This document shows, in pieces, positions 1 to 6,026 of a stretch of 6,302 bases of DNA (positions are counted from its first letter, which is position 1; each line of letters opens with the position of its first letter). The translations under genes and the position numbers were made by a program. The DNA lies in NCBI GenBank assembly GCA_012974315.1, contig JAAXQI010000127.1, positions 1 through 6,302 of the forward strand, written 5' to 3'. The notes beneath the pieces were generated by a model, which was not told the origin of the DNA, ran no database searches, and saw only the letters and a list, made by a program, of their open reading frames with translations. The DNA comes from Desulfobacterales bacterium (GTDB taxonomy: Bacteria; Desulfobacterota; Desulfobulbia; Desulfobulbales; BM004).

Positions 1-281
1 TCCTTGACCATTTCAACGTTATGCCCCAGCAAGGCAGCCATGTGTTCGCCAACCGGAATCAGTGAGAACTGTTCATCGTATTCACCCTCAGTCGGGCGAC
101 CAAGGTGCGACATCACCATCACTTTGGCGCCGGCATTCATGGCGTGTTCAATGGTTGGCAACGAGGCAAGGATGCGCTTGTCGCTGGTGACCTTGCCATT
201 CTTGATTGGTACATTCAGATCCTGACGGATGAGGACACGCTTGCCAGCCAGGTCGAGATCAGTCATCTTGATGACAGACAT
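1..281 (-). CDS. pgk: Phosphoglycerate kinase, N-terminal part (runs off left edge)
   Basis: Phosphoglycerate kinase transfers phosphate between 1,3-bisphosphoglycerate and ADP in cytoplasmic glycolysis, gluconeogenesis or the Calvin cycle. Read on the minus strand, the ATG at 281-279 opens 93 codons that stay open to the window edge, about a quarter of the usual ~390 residues. Visible family marks are the PGK signature VLIRQDLNVP (residues 16-25; R-x-D-x-N-V-P), where the x position is Gln, and SHLGRPTEGEY (58-68), part of the 3-phosphoglycerate-binding N-domain. The start is fixed by a good Shine-Dalgarno, AGGAG (plus-strand 288-292), six bases before ATG, and by the standard MSVIKMTDLDLAGKRVLIR opening, which looks gammaproteobacterial. 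It lies downstream of the broken gap gene in the same direction, the common gap-pgk order, with a hairpin between them. Nothing in the visible part is damaged. Confidence 0.95.
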   Translation of the reverse strand, partial: MSVIKMTDLDLAGKRVLIRQDLNVPIKNGKVTSDKRILASLPTIEHAMNAGAKVMVMSHLGRPTEGEYDEQFSLIPVGEHMAALLGHNVEMVK

Positions 282-358
282 ATAAAACTCCTGAATATTT
301 TTTATATATAAATGCAGTTAGTTAAAGACACTGGAGGCCTTAACAAACAACACCTTTT

Positions 359-393
359 AAAACCTGCCAGCCCGGACTGTTCCAGGCTGGCAG
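359..393 (-). terminator. Hairpin between gap and pgk, possible terminator or attenuator
   Basis: CTGCCAGCC (364-372) pairs perfectly with GGCTGGCAG (385-393). Inside the loop GGA (374-376) can also pair with TCC (381-383), giving a strong stem of about 12 bp with one C/A mismatch. Read on the minus strand, the stem is followed by G and then TTTT (363-359), so it can act as a modest rho-independent terminator or attenuator 41 bp after the gap stop codon and before pgk. The T-run is short, so partial readthrough into pgk is plausible. A stabilising 3' hairpin for gap mRNA is an alternative. Confidence 0.5.
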
Positions 394-433
394 CCATTTC
401 AATTACACGTAATCCAACACGCGTGTCTGCCTG

Positions 434-1203
434 TTATCCGGCAATATGCTGGACAAAACGCATCATGTTACAGGTGTAGCCGTACTCGTTATCGTACCAG
501 GACACCAGCTTCACGAAGGTGCCGTCCAGTGCAATACCGGCTTCAGCATCGAAGATAGATGACTGACTGCAGCCACGGAAATCCGTGGAAACCACCTTGT
601 GATCTGTATAACCCAGCGTGCCCTTCATCGCGCCTTCTGAAGCGGTCTTGATAGCAGCACAGATGTCTTCGTACGGTGCTTCCTTGTCCAGCTCGACTGT
701 CAAATCAACAACAGAGACATCGGAAGTCGGTACGCGGAAAGCCATACCGTACAGGAAGCTGCAGAAACAATCGCCTGTCCTGCGTAGCTCTCGTGGTTAA
801 CACCATAAACAAACATCGGCGTGCCATCCTTGGAAGGCGCACTCTGCACAACCTTTTTGGCACCGGCATCAATGTGTTTCTGGCAACTTTCTTCTGTCAG
901 GAAGAAGCCCGTGCAATCGATTACGATTTCTGCACCGACTTCGTCCCACTTCAGGTCAGCCGGGTCACGCTCGGCAGTCAGTCGAATCTTGCGACCATCT
1001 ACGATCATGTTATTGGCATCTGAAGTTACTTCACCATCAAAACGGCCGTGTACTGAATCATATTTCAGCATGTAAGCCAGATATTCGGGGTCCAGCAGAT
1101 CGTTGATACCGACCACTTCGATACTGGGAAAATCCTTTGCAATGGCACGGAAAGCCATACGGCCGATGCGGCCAAATCCATTGATACCAACTTTGATTGC
1201 CAT
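434..1203 (-). pseudogene. gap: Glyceraldehyde-3-phosphate dehydrogenase, internal deletion and frameshift
   Basis: GAPDH oxidises glyceraldehyde-3-phosphate to 1,3-bisphosphoglycerate with NAD+. The minus-strand reading starts at ATG 1203-1201 (MAIKVGINGFGRIGR, Rossmann motif GINGFGRIGR at residues 7-16; Asp35 in INDL suggests NAD preference). It runs in frame to residue 152, ending in SAASCT with catalytic Cys151. The next bases are already in another frame at GMAFRVPTSDVSVVDL, about 77 residues further on in intact family members. The reading then continues 103 residues from MAFRVP to the normal end (SWYDNEYGYTCNMMRFVQHIAG) and TAA at 436-434. The missing stretch would hold the catalytic His (H176 in usual numbering) and the TG of the phosphate site. 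The remaining 770 nt are not a multiple of three, so translation from the ATG would stop near 700 after about 167 residues. No Shine-Dalgarno precedes the ATG, consistent with the 5' flank having been replaced. The gene is non-functional as written; an assembly or amplification artefact is a serious alternative to a real pseudogene. Confidence 0.9.
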
Positions 1204-1477
1204 ACAGGATTCTTTTAAATCAAAAGAATTTTCAGTGGTGGCCTTTTCTGTTGACGAAGGAGATCTGACACCACTTAAAAATCTTATCGGCAAATACGGA
1301 ATAAACTACCCTGTTCTTATTGCAGACAATGTTGTGACCAGGAGTTTTGGCGGGGTGACAGGTATTCCGGTTTCTTATTTAGTCAACCGTCAAGGGCAAA
1401 TAGTTAAAAAGTATCTGGGGTATGTTGATCATGACGTTCTCGAAGATGAGATCAAGAACATGCTTGCTGCAGAGTAA
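1202..1477 (+). pseudogene. TlpA/ResA-type thioredoxin, C-terminal fragment
   Basis: This is the C-terminal ~91 residues of a thioredoxin-fold protein of the TlpA/ResA/AhpC-TSA group, which are usually membrane-anchored periplasmic disulfide reductases, often serving cytochrome c maturation. Visible are the beta strand FSVVAFSVDEG, the helix around LKNLIGKYGI, the strand YPVLIADN, the cis-proline loop GVTGIPVSYLVNRQG (cis-Pro in GIP), the strand KKYLGYV and a C-terminal helix ending in NMLAAE before TAA. Family resemblance begins at about QDSFKSKEF (1205 onward). The frame upstream to an ATG at 1103 is only the antisense of gap and does not look like thioredoxin. The first half, including the WCxxC active site, signal sequence and true start, is missing. 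It stops 21 bp before uppP, so the intact gene probably lay directly upstream of uppP. As written it cannot be an active reductase. Confidence 0.8.
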
Positions 1478-1498
1478 AGAGCCTCACCAATTATCCTG

Positions 1499-2305
1499 AT
1501 GAATTTTTTTCATGCAATTTTCCTGGGGTTATTACAGGGTGTAACAGAATTTCTGCCGGTTTCAAGCTCCGCCCATCTTGCCCTTGTTGAATTTTTTCTT
1601 GGGATTGAGGAGGCAGGCCTGGTTTTTGATATTGCCCTGCACCTGGGAACTCTACTGGGTGTTCTTATTTATTTCCGGCGTGATTTTTTCATGATGTTCA
1701 CAGCCCTGGTCAACCCCAGGATGTTGGGCGAAGAAGCCAGAAGGCAACGGTTCCTGTTCCTTTATATCTGCCTGGGAACAATACCTGCAGTAATAGCAGG
1801 ATATTTTCTCAAAGATGCTGCTGAAACAATTTTCAGATCCCCCTTTGTTATTGCTGCTTCCCTGGCTGGAGCCGGCTTGTTATTGTTGCTGGCTGACAAG
1901 GCGGGAAAGCATATACGAGACATGAAATCCATTGGTTTTGTTGATGTGGCACTCATTGGCCTGTTTCAGGCATTTGCTCTCATGCCTGGAGTGTCCCGCA
2001 GTGGTATAACCATGACAGCCGGTCTTATGCTGGGGTTTAACAGAATGTCTGCTGCCAGGTTTTCTTTTTTGCTTTCAGTCCCTGTTATTTTGGGTGCAGG
2101 GGTATACAATCTGCCGGATATTGTCAGGCAGGGCTCTGAGCCGGGACAACTGGGATTTTATCTGGCAGGTTTTGCTGCTGCAGCAATTTCAGGCTACCTG
2201 GTGATCGCTTTTCTGTTGCGTTTTATTCAATCCCATTCCTTTGCTGTTTTTGCCTACTATCGATTTCTGCTGGCTGGAGTTGTGTTGTTGACGCAAATTA
2301 TATGA
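1499..2305 (+). CDS. uppP: Undecaprenyl-diphosphate phosphatase UppP (BacA family)
   Basis: UppP is an integral membrane enzyme that dephosphorylates undecaprenyl pyrophosphate to the monophosphate carrier lipid used for peptidoglycan and other surface polymers; overproduction is known to give bacitracin resistance. The 268-residue product has the expected length (~265-275). It shows both family signatures: QGVTEFLPVSSSAHL at residues 13-27 (Glu17 and the Ser cluster) and PGVSRSG at 163-169 (Ser166, Arg167), plus FDIALHLGTL at 43-52 with a conserved His. The rest is alternating hydrophobic helices, about seven or eight membrane spans, ending in VVLLTQII. ATG 1499 begins exactly where the family does; its Shine-Dalgarno is poor (no GGAG within 12 bp), so translation may be coupled to the thioredoxin gene that stops 21 bp upstream. 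No damage is seen. The downstream spacer separates it from the tetrapyrrole genes. Confidence 0.96.
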   Translation: MNFFHAIFLGLLQGVTEFLPVSSSAHLALVEFFLGIEEAGLVFDIALHLGTLLGVLIYFRRDFFMMFTALVNPRMLGEEARRQRFLFLYICLGTIPAVIAGYFLKDAAETIFRSPFVIAASLAGAGLLLLLADKAGKHIRDMKSIGFVDVALIGLFQAFALMPGVSRSGITMTAGLMLGFNRMSAARFSFLLSVPVILGAGVYNLPDIVRQGSEPGQLGFYLAGFAAAAISGYLVIAFLLRFIQSHSFAVFAYYRFLLAGVVLLTQII

Positions 2306-2326
2306 TCGCCTGAATCACAATAAATG

Positions 2327-2348
2327 GTATCCATGCAAGATGGAATAC
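2327..2348 (+). other. Short hairpin after uppP, weak terminator candidate
   Basis: GTATCCAT (2327-2334) can pair with ATGG-A-ATAC (2340-2348), eight base pairs with one bulged A and the five-base loop GCAAG. It lies 22 bp after the uppP stop codon. No T-run follows (the sequence continues TGCATAAAATATG), so it may protect the mRNA 3' end rather than terminate transcription. The call rests on pairing alone. Confidence 0.25.
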
Positions 2349-2396
2349 TGCATAAAATATGTATTGTATTCGGTCACATATATGATAATTTTACAT

Positions 2397-2434
2397 GATC
2401 ATCATAGTTGACTGTGATGGTCTGCAAGTATAAC
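2397..2434 (+). promoter_or_regulatory. Dyad overlapping a possible promoter before the siroheme gene
   Basis: The 197-bp spacer 2306-2502 is AT-rich and has no plausible gene. Within it, GATCATCA (2397-2404) and TGATGGTC (2415-2422) form an imperfect dyad centred near 2409.5 (10 of 13 paired positions complementary; one further pair is G-T). TTGACT (2408-2413), a good -35 match, lies in its centre, and TATAAC (2429-2434) could be the -10, though the 15-bp spacing is short. This fits an operator over a promoter driving the precorrin-2 dehydrogenase gene 68 bp downstream. The regulator is unknown and I did not recognise the motif. Other small palindromes nearby (CATATATG at 2377-2384, ATGATCAT at 2395-2402) are short enough to be chance. 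Confidence 0.35.
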
Positions 2435-2502
2435 GTATTAGTGATGCGCATAAATTATATTTCCGAGCGTACAAAGATGAATGCAGCAGGTACAGGTGAA
2501 TA

Positions 2503-3183
2503 ATGTCATTTTATCCAATATGTCTTGATTTGGAAGCACACCACTGTGTAGTCGTGGGCGGCGGCAGAGTGGCTGAGCGAAAAGTGTTGGGGCTGCTGTC
2601 CTGCAGAGCGCAGGTTTCTGTAATAAGTCCTCTGTTGACCAATGAACTTCACCTGCAGCATGCAAATGGCACTATACTATGGATCGACAGGGAATATCGG
2701 CAAGGAGACCTGGCAGGTGCCTTTCTGGTTATCGCGGCAACCGATGATGAAGAGACCCAGAAGCAGGTTTATGAGGAGGCGGATGCCAATAATCTTCTAT
2801 TGAATGTGGCAGATGTGCCCCATCGATGTAATTTCATCCTGCCAGCTACTGCAAGACGGGGTGACCTGACCATCTCGGTTTCCACGGCGGGCAAGAGTCC
2901 GGCTCTGGCCAGAAAGATACGCATGGAGCTTGAAAAAAGATATGGACCGGAATATAGAGTACTGGTCAATATTCTGGGTGGTATCCGGCCGCAGATTCTG
3001 GCTTTCGGGTTGCCGCAGTCTGAAAATGAAGAATTGTTTAAGCAACTGTTGCATGATGACATGGAAGAATGGATAAAGAATAAAAATTTGGAGAGCATAG
3101 AGAAGCACTTTCGCGCAGTTCTGGAGGATAGGGTAGGTGATGATTGGTTGCCTGGAGTCCGGTCCTCATTTGATGAAGAGTAG
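2503..3183 (+). CDS. Precorrin-2 dehydrogenase / siroheme synthase N-domain (CysG-N, SirC, Met8 type)
   Basis: This family oxidises precorrin-2 to sirohydrochlorin with NAD+, and in some members (Met8p, CysG) also inserts Fe2+ to give siroheme, the cofactor of sulfite and nitrite reductases. The 226-residue protein is a stand-alone version without the C-terminal methyltransferase domain of CysG. An N-terminal Rossmann segment carries CVVVGGGRVAERK (residues 15-27). NVADVPHRCNFILPA (101-115) contains Asp104, at the position of the catalytic Asp of CysG. The helix-rich part begins with RRGDLTISVSTAGKSPALA (118-136). Residues 145-226 (charged helices) match the small C-terminal domain. The start is supported by AGGTG (2494-2498) four bases before ATG. 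In sulfate reducers the iron step may be done by a separate chelatase, so ferrochelatase activity here is not certain. Siroheme also feeds the alternative heme route in these bacteria, which suits its position before ccsA and hemA. The gene stops 221 bp before ccsA. Confidence 0.93.
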   Translation: MSFYPICLDLEAHHCVVVGGGRVAERKVLGLLSCRAQVSVISPLLTNELHLQHANGTILWIDREYRQGDLAGAFLVIAATDDEETQKQVYEEADANNLLLNVADVPHRCNFILPATARRGDLTISVSTAGKSPALARKIRMELEKRYGPEYRVLVNILGGIRPQILAFGLPQSENEELFKQLLHDDMEEWIKNKNLESIEKHFRAVLEDRVGDDWLPGVRSSFDEE

Positions 3184-3185
3184 TT

Positions 3186-3195
3186 AAACTAGTTT
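3186..3195. repeat. Perfect 10-bp palindrome after the precorrin-2 dehydrogenase gene
   Basis: AAACTAGTTT is a perfect palindrome starting three bases after the stop codon. It is short and AT-rich, has no T-run of its own, and may be chance. It lies just outside the larger nested repeat that starts at 3213. Confidence 0.3.
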
Positions 3196-3212
3196 CTAAC
3201 CAGAAATGAGGA

Positions 3213-3363
3213 TTTTTGTCGGAGAATAGGTAAGCGAGTTCACGAGACTCCGAGGATCGCTAAAAAAATAAGCGCAGGCATATGTTTGATATCGGAGTCT
3301 TCACTTTGTTCCGCTTACCTTCGAGCATTATTTTTTTAGCATGACGCAGAGATACGACAAAAA
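3213..3363. repeat. Nested and crossing inverted repeats: structured RNA or MITE-like element
   Basis: Four perfect inverted-repeat pairs lie in 151 bp between the precorrin-2 dehydrogenase gene and ccsA. Pair A: TTTTTGTCG (3213-3221) with CGACAAAAA (3355-3363). Pair B: AGGTAAGCG (3228-3236) with CGCTTACCT (3312-3320). Pair C: AGACTCCGA (3245-3253) with TCGGAGTCT (3292-3300). Pair D: GCTAAAAAAATAA (3259-3271) with TTATTTTTTTAGC (3328-3340). A, B and C are nested; D starts in the loop of C and closes between B and A, so it crosses B and C like a pseudoknot. The D left arm can instead form a local hairpin, CGCT (3258-3261) with AGCG (3271-3274). No reading frame is apparent. Terminal repeats and length would suit a MITE-like element (flanking GA on both sides is the only possible target duplication, very weak). 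Position before ccsA would equally suit a structured leader or small RNA. It matches no RNA family I can name. Confidence 0.7.
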
Positions 3364-3404
3364 GACTATTTATGGGTGGAAACTGATTACAGGAGTATCT
3401 TTGA

Positions 3405-4223
3405 ATGGGCTATCTATTATTTCAAATAACCCTGTTTGCCTATTTTCTGGCAACCGCCGCCTACATGGTTTACTTTTGGTCTCAACGACCTGAGATCAGG
3501 ACAACAGCCCGTGGAATCCTAATCGGAAGCGGGTTGCTGCACACGCTCTACATGATCGTACGTTATATCGAGGCAGGTCACACACCGTTGACCAACCATC
3601 ATGAAACTGTTTCATTCTTTGCCTGGTCACTCACCTGGGGATATCTCTCTTTTCACTGGAGATACAATGTCAGGAATTTTGGTTCATTTGTCAGTCCTCT
3701 CATAACAATTCTCATGCTTATAGCCACATTCTCATCCCGCGAGATTATGCCTCTGCCGCCTGCCTTGAAAAGTGCCTGGCTTCCAGTGCATGCCAGTATA
3801 GCAATAATGGCCAATGGGTTCCTGGCTCTCGCCTTTTGCGGCGGTATCATGTATCTCCTGCAGGAAAGGGAGCTGAAAAAAAAGCGTTTTGGACTCTTCT
3901 ATACCCGGTTGCCGTCATTGGAATCCCTTGATCAACTGAACAGTCATTGCCTGGCTGTGGGTTTCCCCCTGTTGACCCTTGGTATAATCACGGGTTCCAT
4001 CTGGGCCAAACAGGCCTGGGGGACTTACTGGCAGTGGGATCCCAAGGAGACATGGTCTTTAATTACATGGTTTCTCTATGCCGCCCTTTTGCACCAGCGA
4101 TTCACCGTGGGTTGGAGGGGGCGACGCGCAGCCATTATGGCCATAATTGGTTTTTCAGCCGCTATTTTTACCCTGTGGGGAGTAACGTACCTGCTGGGAG
4201 GTGTCCATTCCTATGTCGGCTGA
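3405..4223 (+). CDS. ccsA: Cytochrome c biogenesis protein CcsA (ResC/HemX-like heme-handling membrane protein)
   Basis: CcsA is the heme-handling subunit of the System II cytochrome c synthetase, which moves heme across the membrane and attaches it to apocytochromes with its partner CcsB/ResB. The 272-residue protein is almost entirely hydrophobic, with about eight predicted spans (roughly 3-24, 36-54, 68-84, 94-110, 127-152, 183-200, 216-232, 242-265). The tryptophan-rich WWD signature is clear: WGTYWQWDPKETW at residues 205-217. Candidate heme-ligand histidines are His65/His66 (NHHETVSFFAW), His129 (WLPVHAS) and His268 (GGVHSYVG). ATG 3405 is supported by AGGAG (3391-3395), nine bases upstream. 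The end overlaps hemA by 11 bp, implying coupled translation. No CcsB/ResB gene is in the window. A HemX-like protein that modulates GluTR is an alternative, since such genes commonly precede hemA; the intact WWD motif favours CcsA chemistry but does not exclude this. Confidence 0.88.
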   Translation: MGYLLFQITLFAYFLATAAYMVYFWSQRPEIRTTARGILIGSGLLHTLYMIVRYIEAGHTPLTNHHETVSFFAWSLTWGYLSFHWRYNVRNFGSFVSPLITILMLIATFSSREIMPLPPALKSAWLPVHASIAIMANGFLALAFCGGIMYLLQERELKKKRFGLFYTRLPSLESLDQLNSHCLAVGFPLLTLGIITGSIWAKQAWGTYWQWDPKETWSLITWFLYAALLHQRFTVGWRGRRAAIMAIIGFSAAIFTLWGVTYLLGGVHSYVG

Positions 4224-5493
4224 AAAGATCATGATCCTCGGGGTAAACCACAAGACTGCCCCGGTGGAAATTCGAGAGCGATTATCCTTCTCCAGTGATC
4301 CGGGGACCCCATATCGGGAGCTGAAGATCATACCGGGATGTGAGGAGTTCTGCTTTCTCTCTACCTGCAATCGGGTCGAGGTAATCTTTGTTTCCTCTAC
4401 TCCTGGGGAAACCGAAAAAAAGATACGCAATTTTCTCTTCAATAATAGCATGAGTTATGAAGAGGCCGGCAAGTATGTCTACCTGCACCAGGGTGAGGCT
4501 GCAATACAGCATCTGTTCCGGGTTGGCGCAAGCCTTGATTCCATGATTGTCGGAGAGCCTCAAATACTGGGGCAGCTGAAACAGGCCTATAGGGATGCCT
4601 CGGAACAGGATGCAGCCGGCATGATATTGAACCGGTTTATGCACAAGGCCTTTTCCGTTGCAAAGCGTATACGAACAGAGACTGAAATAGGATCCAGTGC
4701 CGTATCCATCAGTTATGCTGCCGTAGAGTTGGCAAAGAAGATTTTCGGGAACCTGAAAAATAAAATAGCCATGCTGGTGGGAGCAGGCGAAATGGCTGAA
4801 TTGGCAGCCCAACATCTTATGAACCAGGGCGTCGCCGAGGTAATTGTCGCCAACAGAACTTTTGAACGGGCGGTAAATCTGGCCCGCTGTTTTAATGGTA
4901 AACCGGTTTCACTGGAAGAGTTGATTCCTCAACTGGAGCATGTGGATATCCTGATCAGTTCCACTGGCTCCCCTGATATAATCCTGCACAGTAAAGATGT
5001 TAAACCTCTTATGCGCCAGCGGCGAAACAGGCCTCTTTTTCTGATTGATATTGCCGTGCCCCGTGATCTTGACCCTAAATTAAACGACCTGGATAATGTG
5101 TATCTCTACGGTATAGATGACTTAAGTACTATCGTGGATATCAATAAGGCTGAGCGGAACAAAGAAGCGGTTCATGCGGAGAGGATCGTCACCGAAGAAA
5201 CCCTTAAGTTCATGCTTTGGCTTGGTTCCATGGAGGTAACACCAACGATTGTTGCCATTCGTGAAAAAGCGGATGTGATCCGCAAGGCAGAGTTGGAAAA
5301 AACACTCCCCAATTTAGGCAACCTGTCTGAGAAGGAAATCCTGGCAATTGAAAAAATGACTTCTGCCATGATGAATAAAATTCTCCATCATCCTGTTGTC
5401 TATCTGAAGAAAGATCATTCCCACAAGGACAAGAAGGTGAAACTCGCCCTGATTCGAAAATTGTTCAATCTGGATCCGGGAAATTCCGATTAG
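4213..5493 (+). CDS. hemA: Glutamyl-tRNA reductase
   Basis: GluTR reduces glutamyl-tRNA(Glu) to glutamate-1-semialdehyde with NADPH, the committed step to 5-aminolevulinate in the C5 pathway that feeds heme, siroheme and cobalamin. The 426-residue product has the full family length. The catalytic N-domain opens with ILGVNHKTAPVEIRERLSF and carries FLSTCNRVEV with nucleophile Cys52; VGEPQILGQLKQAY follows (113-126). The NADPH Rossmann domain has LVGAGEMAELAA (188-199) and VANRT. IDIAVPRDLDP (278-288) and YLYGIDDL are typical, and a helical dimerisation tail contains the HHPVVYLKK segment (392-400). The frame also has GTG at 4201 and ATG at 4231. I chose ATG 4213 because GGGAGG (4196-4201) lies 11 bases before it and it gives the usual short lead before LGVNHKTAP. 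It overlaps the ccsA end by 11 bp. The stop is TAG. No heme-regulatory motif was identified. Confidence 0.96.
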   Translation: MSAEKIMILGVNHKTAPVEIRERLSFSSDPGTPYRELKIIPGCEEFCFLSTCNRVEVIFVSSTPGETEKKIRNFLFNNSMSYEEAGKYVYLHQGEAAIQHLFRVGASLDSMIVGEPQILGQLKQAYRDASEQDAAGMILNRFMHKAFSVAKRIRTETEIGSSAVSISYAAVELAKKIFGNLKNKIAMLVGAGEMAELAAQHLMNQGVAEVIVANRTFERAVNLARCFNGKPVSLEELIPQLEHVDILISSTGSPDIILHSKDVKPLMRQRRNRPLFLIDIAVPRDLDPKLNDLDNVYLYGIDDLSTIVDINKAERNKEAVHAERIVTEETLKFMLWLGSMEVTPTIVAIREKADVIRKAELEKTLPNLGNLSEKEILAIEKMTSAMMNKILHHPVVYLKKDHSHKDKKVKLALIRKLFNLDPGNSD

Positions 5494-5519
5494 ACTTTTC
5501 TGAACAACCTTTTAACTTC

Positions 5520-6026
5520 ATGCATAGTCAGGACAAGGGAACACATATTGCTGAAGAGGCTTTTGTTATCCTTCATTCCGGTGAGATCCCTGAAGTTACC
5601 TACCATGAATCACTTTATTTTCTGACAGAAGATGCTGATGGCCCGGGCCTGCAGCTGAATTCTGATGATATCCTTCCTCTTAAGCAGGCAGTTGTAAAAC
5701 GGTACCGGGCAATAATTCTAAGAGACCTTGACCCTGGAAATCGTGATAAGAGTCTTTATAGGGGGCTGGCACGCTGTGTAGCAAATTGGCAGCGGTTAAT
5801 GAAATTCTGTAACCGGGAGAGAATTGATTTTTCGGTAATACAGGCTGAAACTGTAGATGCTTTGAAGGAATTTTTAAATAATGAAGTGGGGGATGTGCAA
5901 AGCGGCAGGTGCAGTTCTTGTATAAATTGTTCGTATAAGGAAATTGAGGAATTGGTAATTTCTCTGGGTATTTCGGGGGGTGATTTGCCGAAGGGGTGGC
6001 AGGAGCTTTGTCCGGAAGGTAAGTGA
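5520..6026 (+). CDS. Hypothetical protein with a C-terminal CxxCxxC cluster, downstream of hemA
   Basis: I do not recognise this 168-residue protein. It is soluble-looking and acidic at the N-terminus, with no signal peptide or membrane span. The middle (residues 51-120) looks mainly helical (DILPLKQAVVKRYRAIILRD, then RGLARCVANWQRLMKFCNRE). Near the end is CSSCINC (Cys131, 134, 137), and Cys164 in ELCPEGK could complete a four-cysteine metal or iron-sulfur site; Cys86 and Cys97 are further cysteines. It starts 26 bp after the hemA stop in the same direction, so it is probably co-transcribed with ccsA-hemA. ATG 5520 has no evident Shine-Dalgarno, and the frame is open upstream into hemA without a better start, so the exact N-terminus is uncertain. 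Base composition and orientation match its neighbours. A role in tetrapyrrole or cytochrome metabolism is only guilt by association. Confidence 0.75.
   Translation: MHSQDKGTHIAEEAFVILHSGEIPEVTYHESLYFLTEDADGPGLQLNSDDILPLKQAVVKRYRAIILRDLDPGNRDKSLYRGLARCVANWQRLMKFCNRERIDFSVIQAETVDALKEFLNNEVGDVQSGRCSSCINCSYKEIEELVISLGISGGDLPKGWQELCPEGK

Noticed and set aside
4..311. Plus-strand open frames over the left end
   Set aside because: They are antisense to pgk, which has a clear signature motif, start and ribosome binding site.
618..1075. Several plus-strand open frames of 60-115 codons
   Set aside because: All are shadows of gap on the opposite strand with no domain resemblance.
1103..1201. Start of the thioredoxin reading frame at ATG 1103
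   Set aside because: These 33 codons are the exact antisense of the gap N-terminus and carry no thioredoxin features; they are in frame only by accident of the join.
2438..3108. Minus-strand open frames opposite the precorrin-2 dehydrogenase gene
   Set aside because: They overlap a well-supported gene and show no family features; their composition follows from the opposite strand.
3306..3334. TTGTTC and TATTTT with 17-bp spacing as a ccsA promoter
   Set aside because: Only about 3 and 4 of 6 consensus matches, and the bases are already explained by inverted-repeat arms B' and D'; too weak to list as a promoter.
3328..3337. TTATTTTTTT as the T-run of a rho-independent terminator
   Set aside because: No compact GC-rich stem lies directly before it; the nearest arm (B') ends seven bases upstream and belongs to a stem spanning about 90 bp.
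4201..4231. Alternative hemA starts, GTG 4201 and ATG 4231
   Set aside because: GTG 4201 overlaps the last base of the best Shine-Dalgarno (GGGAGG, 4196-4201), and ATG 4231 has only a weak upstream site; ATG 4213 fits both spacing and family N-terminus better.
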